In this document: positions 9,167 through 20,164 of the stretch, one piece after another
Position numbering within the stretch: the first letter of the stretch is position 1
How the letters are laid out: each line of letters opens with the position of its first letter
Source of the DNA: Bdellovibrionales bacterium Ga0074139
GTDB taxonomy: Bacteria > Bdellovibrionota > Bdellovibrionia > Bdellovibrionales > Bdellovibrionaceae
NCBI GenBank assembly: GCA_001464795.1
Contig: LNEB01000014.1
Coordinates: 1 to 64,000 of the forward strand
Direction of reading: 5' to 3'
Length of the DNA: 64,000 bases
Translations under genes and position numbers: made by a program
Notes under the pieces: generated by a model
Told to the model about the DNA's origin: nothing
Database searches by the model: none
Seen by the model: the letters and a program-made list of their open reading frames with translations, nothing else

Positions 9167-9894
9167 GAAAGAACCTTTGCCTTCACAGCAGCAAATGCTT
9201 GCTCAAGAGATTGATACTGGTTTTGAAAACTTTGCAGTGATCCCGAGTGCAGAATTTTGCCATGATGGACAACCACAAGATGTTCACATAGCTCTTCCAC
9301 ATCTTCTAAAAGATGAGAGGAAAAAAACAATGTTTTACCCTGCCGCTTTAATTCCTTTAGAATGTTTTTAACCATCAATCGACCGTCTGGATCAAGTCCT
9401 GACATGGGCTCATCGAGAATCAAAAGATCAGGATTATGAATCAGCGCTTGGGCAAGACCCGCCCGCTGCAACATTCCTTTTGAAAATTTACGCATGACTT
9501 TATCACGATTTTCAAAAAGTCCGACAAGCTTCAAAACCTCTTCGGCTTTATCTGAAAAACCCTTTGAACTATCGAAGGTTAGATTCCAATGAAATTTGAG
9601 AAAGTCCCAAACACTTAAAAACTCGTAAAGATAGGGCCTTTCAGGTAAGTATCCAATGCGATTACGACTAGAAACTTTTAATTTTTCACCAAAAAAAAGA
9701 ATTTCCCCCGAATCTGGAGTTAAAAATTCTAAAACACATTTAAGACTTGTTGTTTTTCCTGCTCCATTATTGCCAACAAAACCGCAGCACAAACCTTCAG
9801 GGACATTGAATGTCACATCAAACAACACCTGATTTTTTCCAACGAAATTTCCAGGCAGTGATTTGTTGAGTTGGCTAACGGATATTGCGTTCAT
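9163..9894 (-). CDS. pilH: ABC transporter ATP-binding protein, PilH-like
   Basis: A complete ABC ATPase of 243 aa: Walker [11 protein letters not shown] (about 42-51), signature FSKGMLQR, Walker [16 protein letters not shown], and the switch His in [10 protein letters not shown]. It is the partner of the adjacent ABC-2 permease. Gene order with pilI-pilD-pilM matches the pilH position of Myxococcus. No gene for the third component PilG is next to it; carB is in that place, overlapping by 4 bases. Confidence 0.88.
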   Translation of the reverse strand: MNAISVSQLNKSLPGNFVGKNQVLFDVTFNVPEGLCCGFVGNNGAGKTTSLKCVLEFLTPDSGEILFFGEKLKVSSRNRIGYLPERPYLYEFLSVWDFLKFHWNLTFDSSKGFSDKAEEVLKLVGLFENRDKVMRKFSKGMLQRAGLAQALIHNPDLLILDEPMSGLDPDGRLMVKNILKELKRQGKTLFFSSHLLEDVEELCEHLVVVHHGKILHSGSLQSFQNQYQSLEQAFAAVKAKVLS

Positions 9895-12800
9895 ATTTGT
9901 AGAGCAGACCCCAATGCATGAGTTTTAAATTGACCTTTTTTTGCCATGATCACGGCTAGTAAAAAAGCCTCAGCCGTATCGCTTTCAGTTAAACATGGGA
10001 TATTAAGATCTGTACAGGCCCTGCGAATATCAAAACTGGCTTCTATGGCCGTTCGTCCAGTCGTCGTGTTGATCACAAACGCCACATGGCCTTGCCTAAT
10101 CCGGTCCGCACAGTGGGGTCGCCCCTCATGCACTTTTTTTAAGGTCTCACAAGCAAGTCCGTGGCTTGTAAAAAACTGAGCTGTGCCTGAGGTCGCTGAT
10201 AAGTGAAATCCCATTTGCAGTAAATTTTTAGCGAGCGGAAGCATGGGGATTTTGTCTTTTTCCCTGAGGGATATAAAAACTTCTCCGTCCAAAGGAAGTT
10301 TATAGGAGCTTGAGATAAAAGCTTTCATTAAAGCTTCCGAGTAAGTAGTACCCCGGCCCATGGTTTCACCTGTTGATTTCATCTCGGGTCCTAAAATGGA
10401 ATCCGCTTCAGGAAATTTTTTGAATGGAAACGCGACACCTTTAACTGAAACAGTCTGGGTCTTTTTCCAGTCCCATTTATCGATTTGCAGTTCTTTTTTT
10501 GTTTTACCAATGACTGCAGCAACACCCAAGTCGATCAGTGGAATTTCAGTGGCTTTTGCGACAAAGGGAAGCGAGCGGCTACTTCTTGGATTGGCTTCAA
10601 GCACATAAATAAGATCATTTTTAATTGCGAGCTGAAGATTCAGATGCCCAATCACTTCTAATTTTTCAGCTAACCTGATGGAAAGCTGTTCGACTTGCCT
10701 GCATGTTTCATCTTTTAATCTTTGTGGAGGTAAAACTCCCATGCTGTCACCGGAGTGAACTCCGGCCGCTTCGATGTGCTCAACGATTCCACCAACAAGT
10801 GTCCAATCCACCCCGCGGACCAAGTCCACATCCACTTCAAGTGCACTAATCAAAAACTGATCCATCAAGCAAGGTTTGTCTTCGGTAATGAATTCTCCGT
10901 GACGCTCGAAATAGGATTCTAATTCTGACCGAGACTCGACAACTTCCATTCGCCGGCCCCCTAGCACATAGCTAGGTCTTAAAATCATCGGGTATCCCAC
11001 ACGCTCTTCGAATTTTAAAGCGGTATCCAAACTTGAAGCCATTGCCGCTTTCGGAACCTCAAGGCCTAATTCGAGGCAAACTTTTGTAAAGTGTCCTCGG
11101 TCTTCTGCGCGGTCAATGGTAGCAAGAGAACTTCCTAATAATTGCAACTCATGATCAACCAATTCATGAGCCATGTTCAGAGGTGTTTGACCACCTAACT
11201 GAGCCACAAAAGATTTCGGCTGGAAGGCCTTTTGGATTTCCAAAAGAGATTCCGTTGTGAGTGGCTCAAAGACTAAATCATCAGCTGTATCGTAATCAGT
11301 TGAAACAGTTTCGGGATTGGAGTTAACCATAATTGTTCGGTAACCAAAGCGTTTAAAAGCTTTCACACCTCTGACACAACTGTAGTCAAACTCGATCCCC
11401 TGACCAATTCGGTTGGGACCACTTCCGATGATCATCACAGCTTGGTTATCAATTGTGCGCTGAAGTTTTTGGTAAGAATGGTAAGTGGAGTAAAAATAAG
11501 GTGTCGATGATTCAAATTCCGCGGCACAGGTGTCCACTTGCAAATAAGAGGGGTGGATTTTTTCAGACCATCTCTCTTTTCTAATTTGGCTTTCTGATTT
11601 TTTGACTAACTTTCCGATGCGAGCATCAGAAAAACCTTTTTTCTTCGCCTGCAGAAGTGAAAGCTTTGAGTTCTTTTTATACTCTAGAGGAAATTTTTTC
11701 TCGAACACCACAAGATCAAAAATTTGTTCTAAAAACCAAGGAGTGATTTGTGTCCAGTTGTAAAGATCTTGAACGCTGTGTCCATGTCTAAAAGCCTGAA
11801 CCACATGCCAGATTCTTTTTGAATTGGGATAAGAAACTTGGTCCACTTGAAAATGAGTTTCAGGAATTCCTTCTCTGTCGAATTCCAAAGCCAGTAAGCC
11901 CTTCATAAAAGACTCTTGAAAAGTCCGACCAATTGCCATCACTTCACCGACACTTTTCATTTGTGTCGACAGTAAATCTTTAGATCCCTGAAATTTTTCG
12001 AAAGCAAAGCGAGGAATTTTAGTTACTACATAATCAAGGGCCGGTTCAAAACAACAAGGAGTCGACTGAGTAATGTCATTTTGAATTTCATCTAAGCGGT
12101 AACCTATAGCAAGAAGGGCTGCAATTTTAGCTATGGGAAAACCAGTCGCTTTACTTGCTAAGGCCGAAGACCGGCTGACCCGTGGGTTCATTTCAATGAC
12201 GACTCTTGATCCATTTGTTGGATGGGTTGCAAATTGAACGTTGGCTCCACCAGTTTCAAGGCCCACTTGGTTAATGATCTTTCTGGCTTCATCGCGCATG
12301 GCTTGATATTCCACATCTGATAAAGTTTGCTGAGGAGCCACTGTGATGCTGTCCCCTGTGTGAACACCACAGGGATCTAAATTTTCAATGGAGCAGACGA
12401 CGACAAAAGTTCCCGCCGAATCCCGCATCACTTCCAATTCAAATTCTTTCCAACCTAAAATACTTTCCTCAACTAGAACTTCAGAGGTTGGGCTCTCGCG
12501 AAGAGCTTGAGTCAGCATGATATTATATTCATCTGGTGAATAGGCGATGCCGCCGCCTCCACCACCTAATGTATAATTAGGTCTTAAAATCAAAGGGAAA
12601 CCTAGTGTTTCGCTGGCTTTTAAACCCTGCTCATAGGTTCTAACAAGTTCACTTTTAGGATACTTGGCACCCACCTGATCCAGCACATTACGAAAAAGCT
12701 CTCGGTCTTCGGCCGCTTGAATCACTTTTGGTGTTGCACCTAGCATTTCCACATTGTGCTTTTTTAAAATCCCTTTGGCGTCTAGCTGCAAAGCTAAATT

Positions 12801-13088
12801 CAAAGCGGTTTGCCCCCCAAGGGTAGGAATAATGGCTTGAGGCTTTTCTTTTTCCAAAATCATATCAAGGGAAGAAACCGTTAAAGGCTCAATGTAAACT
12901 CGAGTGGCAATTTCTGGATCTGTCATGATCGTGGCAGGATTGGAGTTCACTAGAATGACTTCTAGACCTTCTTTCATGAGGGCCTTGCAAGCCTGAGTTC
13001 CCGAGTAGTCAAACTCGCAGGCTTGACCGATTACAATTGGTCCACTTCCAAGAATAAGGACTCGTTTTAAATCCCTTCTTTTAGGCAT
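9891..13088 (-). CDS. carB: carbamoyl-phosphate synthase large subunit
   Basis: Makes carbamoyl phosphate from bicarbonate, ATP and the ammonia delivered by CarA, for pyrimidines and arginine. At 1065 aa it has the full duplicated architecture. The first synthetase half (1-400, with [22 protein letters not shown]) is followed by an oligomerisation region (400-545), the second half (545-930, with [19 protein letters not shown]) and the MGS-like allosteric domain (930-1065). The start overlaps the preceding unknown gene; the 3' end overlaps pilH. It lies in the pyrB-carA-X-carB block. Confidence 0.98.
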   Translation of the reverse strand: MPKRRDLKRVLILGSGPIVIGQACEFDYSGTQACKALMKEGLEVILVNSNPATIMTDPEIATRVYIEPLTVSSLDMILEKEKPQAIIPTLGGQTALNLALQLDAKGILKKHNVEMLGATPKVIQAAEDRELFRNVLDQVGAKYPKSELVRTYEQGLKASETLGFPLILRPNYTLGGGGGGIAYSPDEYNIMLTQALRESPTSEVLVEESILGWKEFELEVMRDSAGTFVVVCSIENLDPCGVHTGDSITVAPQQTLSDVEYQAMRDEARKIINQVGLETGGANVQFATHPTNGSRVVIEMNPRVSRSSALASKATGFPIAKIAALLAIGYRLDEIQNDITQSTPCCFEPALDYVVTKIPRFAFEKFQGSKDLLSTQMKSVGEVMAIGRTFQESFMKGLLALEFDREGIPETHFQVDQVSYPNSKRIWHVVQAFRHGHSVQDLYNWTQITPWFLEQIFDLVVFEKKFPLEYKKNSKLSLLQAKKKGFSDARIGKLVKKSESQIRKERWSEKIHPSYLQVDTCAAEFESSTPYFYSTYHSYQKLQRTIDNQAVMIIGSGPNRIGQGIEFDYSCVRGVKAFKRFGYRTIMVNSNPETVSTDYDTADDLVFEPLTTESLLEIQKAFQPKSFVAQLGGQTPLNMAHELVDHELQLLGSSLATIDRAEDRGHFTKVCLELGLEVPKAAMASSLDTALKFEERVGYPMILRPSYVLGGRRMEVVESRSELESYFERHGEFITEDKPCLMDQFLISALEVDVDLVRGVDWTLVGGIVEHIEAAGVHSGDSMGVLPPQRLKDETCRQVEQLSIRLAEKLEVIGHLNLQLAIKNDLIYVLEANPRSSRSLPFVAKATEIPLIDLGVAAVIGKTKKELQIDKWDWKKTQTVSVKGVAFPFKKFPEADSILGPEMKSTGETMGRGTTYSEALMKAFISSSYKLPLDGEVFISLREKDKIPMLPLAKNLLQMGFHLSATSGTAQFFTSHGLACETLKKVHEGRPHCADRIRQGHVAFVINTTTGRTAIEASFDIRRACTDLNIPCLTESDTAEAFLLAVIMAKKGQFKTHALGSALQI

Positions 13089-13738
13089 TAAATCCCCACT
13101 TTGCTATTTTCAGAGTATATCAATTCTGGTTTTACATGTCGGTACTGTTCAAACTTGTAGCGCATTTTAATCAATCTTAACAAAAGATCTTCAGGGTCTA
13201 AGTCAGGATTTTTTTTATGCTTCTTCACTTCAGCTAAAATGTATTTCTGTGCAGATGCTGGATGAAAACAAAATCCACGGGAGAAAACATAACTATCACC
13301 AGTGGGAATCAGCCTGGCTTCAAAAAATTCTTCAGTATCAAAGCCAAAAATTTGTCTGGATTTTTTTACAACTAATTTTTCATTTCGCAGTAAATCTTTA
13401 ATGTGAATATCTTCACCTTTTAGTTTAATAAATTGAAAAATAGAGTGCCTGTGCCGACGCATGGACTGTAGGGCCACTAATTCTTCAGGAGAAAAACGGA
13501 GCTCTCGAGAGTTTTCACAAACATCTAACGGAGTCTGTCCGAAGCCACCCAGTTCTCGGGAAAAGAAATACCAATCAAAAAACTGAGACATGCGCTGATC
13601 GAAAAGCTCAGGATTTTCTTCATTGGGAACTGTACTTTCAAAGAAGAATTTTTTTGATTTATTCAGCTCTTCTTGAAAACTGGGACCCGCAAAAACAGTT
13701 AAGATTTTTTCCATGAGTATTTCAAATTCGTTCATCAC
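13088..13738 (-). CDS. unknown protein encoded between carA and carB, 216 aa
   Basis: Not recognised. It is soluble, charged and helical, with no signal peptide. Notable stretches are [19 protein letters not shown] in the first third and a basic [12 protein letters not shown] in the middle. It starts at GTG 13738 or at the following ATG 13735, which overlaps the carA stop as TGATG; its own stop overlaps the carB start by one base. This tight coupling between the two subunits of one enzyme suggests either a role in pyrimidine supply or a passenger gene translated with them. I cannot assign a fold. Confidence 0.85.
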   Translation of the reverse strand: MMNEFEILMEKILTVFAGPSFQEELNKSKKFFFESTVPNEENPELFDQRMSQFFDWYFFSRELGGFGQTPLDVCENSRELRFSPEELVALQSMRRHRHSIFQFIKLKGEDIHIKDLLRNEKLVVKKSRQIFGFDTEEFFEARLIPTGDSYVFSRGFCFHPASAQKYILAEVKKHKKNPDLDPEDLLLRLIKMRYKFEQYRHVKPELIYSENSKVGI

Positions 13739-14811
13739 GTTGCATTCCTTGCTAATTGTTCAATAAAAAAAGTAAAGAGGCCTTTAGCATCATGGGGACC
13801 AGGACAAGATTCTGGATGATACTGAATTCCCAGAACCTTTTTTTCAGCAGAATAAAAACCGGCTACCGTTTGATCGTTGAGGTTTCTGTGAGTGACTTTT
13901 ACCCAAGCAGGTAAGCTATCATCTTTCACAGCATAGCCATGGTTTTGGCTGGTCATGTAAATTTGATTCAACAATTCATCTTTCACCGGATGATTACTGC
14001 CTCGGTGACCAAATTTCATTTTATAGGTTTTTCCACCCATAGCTAAAGCCAAAATTTGATGGCCCATGCAAATTCCCATGACAGGAATTTCACCGATTAG
14101 ACTTTTTACAGTTTCAGTGGATTTTTCCACATCAGCAGGATCACCTGGACCGTTTGTTAAAATAAGGGCATCAGCTTTGACAGCTAGAATTTCCGCTTTT
14201 GAAGAGCGACTGGGAAGAATATGCAGCTCTGAAGCGTGAGTCCGAAATTCTCGAAGAATATTTTCCTTTGAGCCAAAATCGAGTACTGCGATCTTGGGTC
14301 CCTTAGGGTTATCCCCTTTTTGAATTTGTGATTTTTTTCTTGAGACTTCCCAAACCCAATCTTTTTTAATTTCAAAGCGTTGAGATAAAAGAGATTTTGC
14401 AATTTTCTGTGCTTCAGCCTCTGATTCAGCACTCACCAGAGCTCCCCACTGAGTGCCACCCGAGCGTAAGCTTAAAACAAGGCGACGTGTATCCATGTCA
14501 GATACGACAGGGACTTCAGCATTAACTAATTTTTTTAACCAACTTTTATTTGATTGTGAATCTTGAATTTGAACACAAATAAATCCTTCGATCCAAAACT
14601 GCTGACTTTCCCAAACAGAATTAGATTCTCCATAGTTCCCCTGCATGGGAGCTGTCATAACGACTATTTGTTTATAATAGGAAGGGTCAGTTGCAATTTC
14701 TTCGTATCCCGAATGAGAAGTGTTAAACACAACCTCACCGATACGATTTTTACCTCCATGCCAGTGACCTGAAAAAACTTCACCCGATTCAAGAACTAAA
14801 AAACCATTCAT
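13735..14811 (-). CDS. carA: carbamoyl-phosphate synthase small subunit
   Basis: Glutaminase subunit that feeds ammonia to CarB. The N-terminal domain (1-150) is followed by a class I glutamine amidotransferase domain with the nucleophile in GICMGHQ and the His-Glu pair in QYHPESCPGPHD. The start is ATG 14811, which overlaps the pyrB stop as ATGA and gives the family-typical MNGFLVLESGEVF; a longer frame to 14856 lies inside pyrB. At 358 aa it is standard. Confidence 0.97.
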   Translation of the reverse strand: MNGFLVLESGEVFSGHWHGGKNRIGEVVFNTSHSGYEEIATDPSYYKQIVVMTAPMQGNYGESNSVWESQQFWIEGFICVQIQDSQSNKSWLKKLVNAEVPVVSDMDTRRLVLSLRSGGTQWGALVSAESEAEAQKIAKSLLSQRFEIKKDWVWEVSRKKSQIQKGDNPKGPKIAVLDFGSKENILREFRTHASELHILPSRSSKAEILAVKADALILTNGPGDPADVEKSTETVKSLIGEIPVMGICMGHQILALAMGGKTYKMKFGHRGSNHPVKDELLNQIYMTSQNHGYAVKDDSLPAWVKVTHRNLNDQTVAGFYSAEKKVLGIQYHPESCPGPHDAKGLFTFFIEQLARNAT

Positions 14812-15689
14812 GTAAGATCCTTTAGTAAGTACCGTAAAGCGGCACGTCTTATCCAAACACCTGATTCAGCCTGAGAAAGTATTAAATTTTTCTTATAGTC
14901 CCGAGTATCTTCAGTTATTTCGACTCCATAGTTAATAGGTCCTGGATGCATAAGAAAACCTTCACTAGGCCACTGCTCTAACTTTTTTTTCGTGATCTGA
15001 AATTTTTCATAGTCGTAATCTTGTGTGGAGCTATCATGTCTTTCTTTTTGATACCTAAGCGCCATGAGCACATTTCCCCATTCAAAAGCTTCTTCCATAG
15101 AGTGAAGTCTTTTGAATGAATCATTGGACATCATGGAATCTGAACCAAGCACTGCTACTTGGTAACCAAGCTTCTCTGACAGAGCCAAATGACTATGGGC
15201 CACCCGTGAATGTTTGATATCTCCAATAATGACTAGTTTAATCTGCTCAATTGCTAAGCCATTTTTTATTAAACTTCTGATATCAAGTAAGGCCTGGGTA
15301 GGATGGGAGAGCTGTCCCCAACCAGCGCTGATCACTGGAATTTTAAGATTTTGAAAATAATCTTTTTGATCAAAATCCTGGTTAGATCTAATGACAATTA
15401 AATCTGGATTCATAGCTAAAATATTATCTAAGGTGTCACGAAGGGATTCCCCTTTTTCCATACTTGTACCAGCGGCTGTGGACACTAAGAAAGATTGGTG
15501 ATTTTCGCGAGAACAGGCCACTTCAAAACTAATACGAGTTCTTGTGGAAGATTCAAAAAACAAAAGTCCAACAAGCTTCGATGACTTCGATACTTTTGTA
15601 CTTTCTTTTTCAATTGAGAAAGAAAGATCTATCAATTTTTTAATTTCAGATGAGGGCCAATCCCGAAGATCGATAAGTGAGTTGGGCAT
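14808..15689 (-). CDS. pyrB: aspartate carbamoyltransferase catalytic subunit
   Basis: Second step of pyrimidine synthesis (carbamoyl phosphate plus aspartate). Carbamoyl-phosphate loop FFESSTRTRISFE near residue 50; HPTQALLDI in the middle; LMHPGPINYGVEI near the C-terminus, the last being the aspartate-binding region. At 293 aa it is slightly short. No regulatory subunit pyrI or dihydroorotase pyrC is adjacent. It heads the pyrB-carA-X-carB block, 33 bases after the second lepB. Confidence 0.96.
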   Translation of the reverse strand: MPNSLIDLRDWPSSEIKKLIDLSFSIEKESTKVSKSSKLVGLLFFESSTRTRISFEVACSRENHQSFLVSTAAGTSMEKGESLRDTLDNILAMNPDLIVIRSNQDFDQKDYFQNLKIPVISAGWGQLSHPTQALLDIRSLIKNGLAIEQIKLVIIGDIKHSRVAHSHLALSEKLGYQVAVLGSDSMMSNDSFKRLHSMEEAFEWGNVLMALRYQKERHDSSTQDYDYEKFQITKKKLEQWPSEGFLMHPGPINYGVEITEDTRDYKKNLILSQAESGVWIRRAALRYLLKDLT

Positions 15690-15722
15690 TGGTGTTCAGA
15701 CTAGAGACCTAACCCAATTCGG

Positions 15723-16421
15723 TCAATGGGAAATGGGAATCCAAAATCGATCCTTCCGAATTGTCGACGGATCGCATAACATGGCATTGGATTTTAAAGT
15801 CGCTTCGCATCCCAAAAGGACTTTCCATGCGGGAGCAACAAGCTCGTGAGTTTCAATAACTCCCCAGTAACGACTATCCATGGACTCATCACGGTTGTCG
15901 CCGAGCGCATAATACTCACCATCTTCTAACTTGACTGATATTTTTTCCTGAGATCGCAAATCTCCACTTCGGTACCTCACAATATGTTGAGTTCCCAGAT
16001 CCGTGATTTCGGTGAAATAATCAAATCGAGGGTCCGCACCAACAGGTGGCTCGATGGGTTGCTGTTGCCACTGAACTGAATTCACTGTCAGTTTTCCATT
16101 TTCAAATTCAATCAGATCACCTGGTGTTCCCACAACTCGTTTAATATAAAAAACACTTGGATTTTGTGGGTATTTGAAAACTAAAACTTCGCCTCGTTTG
16201 GGTTGAGCCCATTGGACCAACCAAGTGTCCATAAAGGGAATCTTTAAACCATAGGTCCATTTTTGCACTAAGATATGATCATGAATCTGAAGACCGGGAA
16301 GCATGGAACCTGAGGGAATAACAAAAGGTTCGATAAGAGCCCAACGAATGAAACCAATGATAAAAAGAGGAATTAAGAAAGACCTAATAGCCTGAGGCCA
16401 CGTGCCTTTTAAATTTTTCAT
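15723..16421 (-). CDS. lepB: signal peptidase I, second tandem copy
   Basis: Membrane serine-lysine protease removing signal peptides. One N-terminal membrane segment is followed by the catalytic Ser in PSGSMLPGL and Lys in YIKRVVGTPGD, and the C-terminal signature GDNRDESMDSRYWG. The start ATG 16421 overlaps the stop of the preceding lepB as TAATG; a frame extending to 16451 lies within that gene. It is 232 aa. It differs clearly from its neighbour (about half of aligned positions by eye), so this is an old duplication rather than a recent one. Confidence 0.94.
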   Translation of the reverse strand: MKNLKGTWPQAIRSFLIPLFIIGFIRWALIEPFVIPSGSMLPGLQIHDHILVQKWTYGLKIPFMDTWLVQWAQPKRGEVLVFKYPQNPSVFYIKRVVGTPGDLIEFENGKLTVNSVQWQQQPIEPPVGADPRFDYFTEITDLGTQHIVRYRSGDLRSQEKISVKLEDGEYYALGDNRDESMDSRYWGVIETHELVAPAWKVLLGCEATLKSNAMLCDPSTIRKDRFWIPISH

Positions 16422-17188
16422 TACTGAACCTGATGCAGCAGCCGTGTCCATCTGATCGTCAGAGGATTACAAATGGGAAAAGGAATTCCAGGAATTGTTT
16501 CATCACAACTTAACCAAACGAACATGGCTCGACCTAAAATATTTTCTTTAGGCAAAAATTTCCAGTATCTGGAGTCCAAAGAATTATTTCGATTATCACC
16601 CATGACAAACAAATGACCATCAGGAACCACATCGGGGCCGAATTGTTCGTACAGCTTCCCTTTTTCAATTAGAATCGAATGCTTGCGACCATCAATGTTT
16701 TCTTCAAAATGAGTGTAATTAGATTTGGTATCCGTGTACTTCCCGTCCCGTTGAAAATCCTCATCGCGAAGCCATTCCATATCACCAGCCAACTGATCGG
16801 GGACGTCACGGTCAACCGGCTTATCATTAATATAAAGCATTCCGTTTTCATAATAAATTTTGTCGCCTGGTTCGCCGACAACTCGCTTGATAAAAAAAGT
16901 GCTCATGTCTTGAGGATATTTAAACACCACCACATCACCACGGCGGGGTTCATTGAGTTTCACTAGCCACTTTTCACTAAAAGGAACCCGAACACCGTAG
17001 GTCAGTTTATTAACAAAAATGTGATCATGAATAAGTAGGCTGGGAAGCATGGATCCGGAAGGAATGACGTAGGCTTCGATAAACGCCCAACGAATAAAAA
17101 GAGCAATAATGACGGCGAGACCTAGGGAGCCCCAACCTTCAGTCCAAAAGATTTTGTCTTTGACGTTAAACGTATACTTACCAGACAT
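16421..17188 (-). CDS. lepB: signal peptidase I, first tandem copy
   Basis: Same family as the next gene. A membrane segment at about 20-38 is followed by PSGSMLPSL with the catalytic Ser, FFIKRVVGEPGD with the catalytic Lys, and GDNRNNSLDSRYWK. A 30-residue insertion after NDKPVDRDVP makes it longer (255 aa). ATG 17188 has AAGGA about 8 bases upstream; a TTG three bases earlier is less likely. It follows lepA by 11 bases, as in many proteobacteria (lepA-lepB). Both copies keep all catalytic residues. Confidence 0.95.
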   Translation of the reverse strand: MSGKYTFNVKDKIFWTEGWGSLGLAVIIALFIRWAFIEAYVIPSGSMLPSLLIHDHIFVNKLTYGVRVPFSEKWLVKLNEPRRGDVVVFKYPQDMSTFFIKRVVGEPGDKIYYENGMLYINDKPVDRDVPDQLAGDMEWLRDEDFQRDGKYTDTKSNYTHFEENIDGRKHSILIEKGKLYEQFGPDVVPDGHLFVMGDNRNNSLDSRYWKFLPKENILGRAMFVWLSCDETIPGIPFPICNPLTIRWTRLLHQVQ

Positions 17189-17199
17189 CAAAATTTTCC

Positions 17200-18999
17200 T
17201 TAGTCCACTTTGAGGACGGCGAGGAAAGCTTCCTGGGGAACTTCAACGCTACCCACTGACTTCATTCGCTTTTTGCCCTCTTTTTGCTTTTCTAAAAGCT
17301 TTCTCTTACGACTAATGTCACCACCATAACATTTGGCAGTCACGTCTTTTCTGAGGGCACCTAAGGTCTCACGAGCCACGATTTTTGAGCCAATCGCAGC
17401 TTGAATTGCAATCTGGTACTGTTGACGGGGGATGAGCTCTTTCATTTTTTCTGTTAGAGCCCGTCCACGTGTAATGGATTTTGAACGATGCACAATAATG
17501 GAAAGGGCATCTACGGGTTCAGCGTTAATCAAAATGTCCATTTTCACAACGTCTGATTCCTCAAAACCGATCAATTCATATTCCATGGAAGCGTAACCTT
17601 TAGTGATGGATTTAAGTTTATCGTAAAAATCCATCACCATTTCATTCATCGGAAGCTTGTATTCAAGAATGACTTTTTTCTCGCTGACGTAATCAAGCTT
17701 CAGCTGTTGGCCACGCTTGTCTTCACAAAGTTTGATTAGTACACCGATGTAATCAGTGGGCGTATGCAGGGTAACTTTAACGTAGGGCTCTTCTGTTTTT
17801 AAAATTTTAGAAGGATCTGGGTACTGAGCCGGATTTTCGATGTTTAATAATGTCCCATCCGTGAGAGTCACTTTGTAAACCACTGTTGGTGCAGTCGTGA
17901 TAAGATTAAGATTAAATTCCCGCTCGAGGCGTTCTTGCACGATTTCCATATGAAGAAGCCCTAAAAATCCGCAACGAAGACCAAAACCTAATGCAACTGA
18001 TTTTTCCACTTCAAAAGTCAAAGAGGAATCATTCAGAGCTAGTTTAGCAAGGGCATCTTTTAAATTTTCATAGTCAGGAGCTTCGATGGGAAAAATTCCA
18101 GCAAAAACCATGGGTTTAATTTTTTGAAAACCTGGTAGTGGTTCTGTGGCAGGAGTTTTTGCAATGGTAACTGTGTCTCCCACTTTCACATCACGAATGT
18201 CTTTGATACCACAAATTAGAAAACCCACTTCGCCTGATTCCAGTGATTCCACGCTAATTGGAAAAGGAGTGTACTTACCCAGCTTCAAAACTTCGTAATC
18301 ACGTTCTGTAGCCATAAACCTGATCTTGTCACCTTTTTTAATGACTCCATCCATGGCACGAATAAGAACCACAACCCCTTGATAAGAATCAAACCAAGAA
18401 TCAAAAATCAAAGCTCGAGTAGCCAAGTCCCGATTGGCCTTGGGTGGTGGTACTTTTTGAATAATCGCTTCTAAAATTTCATGCAGACCGATTCTCTCTT
18501 TGGCAGAGGCATGAATAATATTTGTACAATCTAAACCGATGGTTTCTTCAATTTGTTTTTTGACGCCTTCAGGATCAGCCGAAGGAAGATCAATTTTATT
18601 TAAAACGGGAATGATCTCTAAATTATTTCCAAGAGCTAAATAAACATTGGCCAATGTTTGAGCTTCCACACCCTGAGCTGCATCCACGACCAGAATGGCT
18701 CCTTCACAGGCAGCCAAAGATCTTGAAACTTCGTAAGAAAAATCCACATGTCCGGGAGTATCGATCAAATTGATTTGATAAGTATTTCCATCTTTTGCTT
18801 TGTAGTTTAAGCAAACCGTTTGCGCTTTAATGGTGATTCCACGTTCGCGTTCGAGCTCCATGTTATCAAGAAACTGATTTTTTTCCTGACGCTCGGAAAG
18901 AGCACCTGCCGCCCAAAGCAATCCATCAGCCAAAGTTGATTTACCGTGGTCGATATGAGCAATAATAGAAAAATTTCTTACAAATTTTGGATCAATCAA
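17200..18999 (-). CDS. lepA: elongation factor 4 (LepA), back-translocating GTPase
   Basis: Ribosome-bound translation GTPase. G1 [14 protein letters not shown], the switch region [13 protein letters not shown]3 DTPGHVDF and G4 NKIDLP are all present, followed by the EF4-specific C-terminal domain with [15 protein letters not shown]. The 599-aa length is exact for the family. The start is TTG at 18999, overlapping the metK stop by four bases; no ATG lies nearby in the conserved N-terminus, so the rare start codon seems real. Confidence 0.97.
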   Translation of the reverse strand: MIDPKFVRNFSIIAHIDHGKSTLADGLLWAAGALSERQEKNQFLDNMELERERGITIKAQTVCLNYKAKDGNTYQINLIDTPGHVDFSYEVSRSLAACEGAILVVDAAQGVEAQTLANVYLALGNNLEIIPVLNKIDLPSADPEGVKKQIEETIGLDCTNIIHASAKERIGLHEILEAIIQKVPPPKANRDLATRALIFDSWFDSYQGVVVLIRAMDGVIKKGDKIRFMATERDYEVLKLGKYTPFPISVESLESGEVGFLICGIKDIRDVKVGDTVTIAKTPATEPLPGFQKIKPMVFAGIFPIEAPDYENLKDALAKLALNDSSLTFEVEKSVALGFGLRCGFLGLLHMEIVQERLEREFNLNLITTAPTVVYKVTLTDGTLLNIENPAQYPDPSKILKTEEPYVKVTLHTPTDYIGVLIKLCEDKRGQQLKLDYVSEKKVILEYKLPMNEMVMDFYDKLKSITKGYASMEYELIGFEESDVVKMDILINAEPVDALSIIVHRSKSITRGRALTEKMKELIPRQQYQIAIQAAIGSKIVARETLGALRKDVTAKCYGGDISRKRKLLEKQKEGKKRMKSVGSVEVPQEAFLAVLKVD

Positions 19000-20156
19000 A
19001 GACTTTTCACCAAATCCTTTAAAGCTTGCACTTTATCTGTTTTTTCCCATGTAAACCCAGCTTCTTCACGGCCAAAGTGACCATAAGCGGCCGTTCGAGC
19101 GTAAATAGGTTTTAACAAATCAAAGTCACGTATGATGTGAGCCGGTTTCAAGCTCCACAACTTTTTAACTGCCGCCACTAACTTTTCTGAACCCACTTGA
19201 GATGTTCCAAAATCATTCACAGTGATGCTGACAGGATCCGCAACTCCTATAGCATATCCTACTTGAATCAGGCACTTTTCAGCAAGCCCGGCAGCCACAA
19301 TGTTCTTAGCAATATGTCTTGTAGCATAGGCAGCAGATCTGTCGACTTTAGAGGGGTCTTTACCAGAGAATGCGCCGCCACCATGGGCTCCGTGGCCGCC
19401 ATAAGTATCAACAATAATTTTTCGTCCTGTTAAACCTGCATCCCCCATAGGACCGCCGGTAACAAAACGCCCTGTTGGGTTGATGTGATACTTCGTATTT
19501 TTATCAATCCATTGAGAAGGGATGGTTTTTTTAATGAGCTCTTCCATAATGAATTCATGAATTTGATTTTGAGAAATCTCTCCGGCGTGCTGGGTAGAGA
19601 TAACAACGGAATCAATTCTTTTTGCTACTCCGTCAACGTATTCTACTGTCACCTGTGATTTGGAATCCGGGCGAATCCAATTGGCTTTTCCAGAGTTTCT
19701 GAGGTCCGCTAAATTTTTAACAAGTTTATGAGACATAGAAAGAGTGAGTGGCATCAGTTCAGGAGTTTCGTTGGTGGCATAACCAAACATGATCCCCTGG
19801 TCGCCAGCCCCTTGCTCGTCTTCGCCAGTGACTTTTACGCCCATCGCGATATCGGGACTTTGTGTTCCCACTGCCACCATGACTCCGCAGGTTTGATAAT
19901 CAAAACCCTTATCTGTGTGGTCATAACCAATTTTTTTAATTGTTTGGCGAGCAATTTCAGAAATATTAATTTTAGCAGTCGTCGTAATTTCGCCAGCCAC
20001 TACACAAAGGCCCGTTGTAAGCAAAGTTTCACACGCCACACGACCCTTGGGATCCACAGCTAAAATAGCATCTAAAACAGAATCACTGATTTGATCAGCC
20101 ATTTTATCAGGATGCCCTTCGGAAACGGATTCACTTGTAAAAAGATAGTTTTTCAC
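18996..20156 (-). CDS. metK: S-adenosylmethionine synthetase
   Basis: Makes SAM from methionine and ATP. The N-terminus has [13 protein letters not shown], then [10 protein letters not shown], and [21 protein letters not shown] closes the ATP site. The start is GTG 20156 (386 aa), because CAGAGGAG lies eight bases before it and the conserved protein begins here; the in-frame extension to 20213 is not conserved family sequence. An ATG at 20163 is out of frame. The ribosome-binding site is buried in a strong hairpin (see the leader entry), so translation is probably controlled. It overlaps lepA by four bases. Confidence 0.97.
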   Translation of the reverse strand: MKNYLFTSESVSEGHPDKMADQISDSVLDAILAVDPKGRVACETLLTTGLCVVAGEITTTAKINISEIARQTIKKIGYDHTDKGFDYQTCGVMVAVGTQSPDIAMGVKVTGEDEQGAGDQGIMFGYATNETPELMPLTLSMSHKLVKNLADLRNSGKANWIRPDSKSQVTVEYVDGVAKRIDSVVISTQHAGEISQNQIHEFIMEELIKKTIPSQWIDKNTKYHINPTGRFVTGGPMGDAGLTGRKIIVDTYGGHGAHGGGAFSGKDPSKVDRSAAYATRHIAKNIVAAGLAEKCLIQVGYAIGVADPVSITVNDFGTSQVGSEKLVAAVKKLWSLKPAHIIRDFDLLKPIYARTAAYGHFGREEAGFTWEKTDKVQALKDLVKSL

Positions 20157-20164
20157 TGCACATG

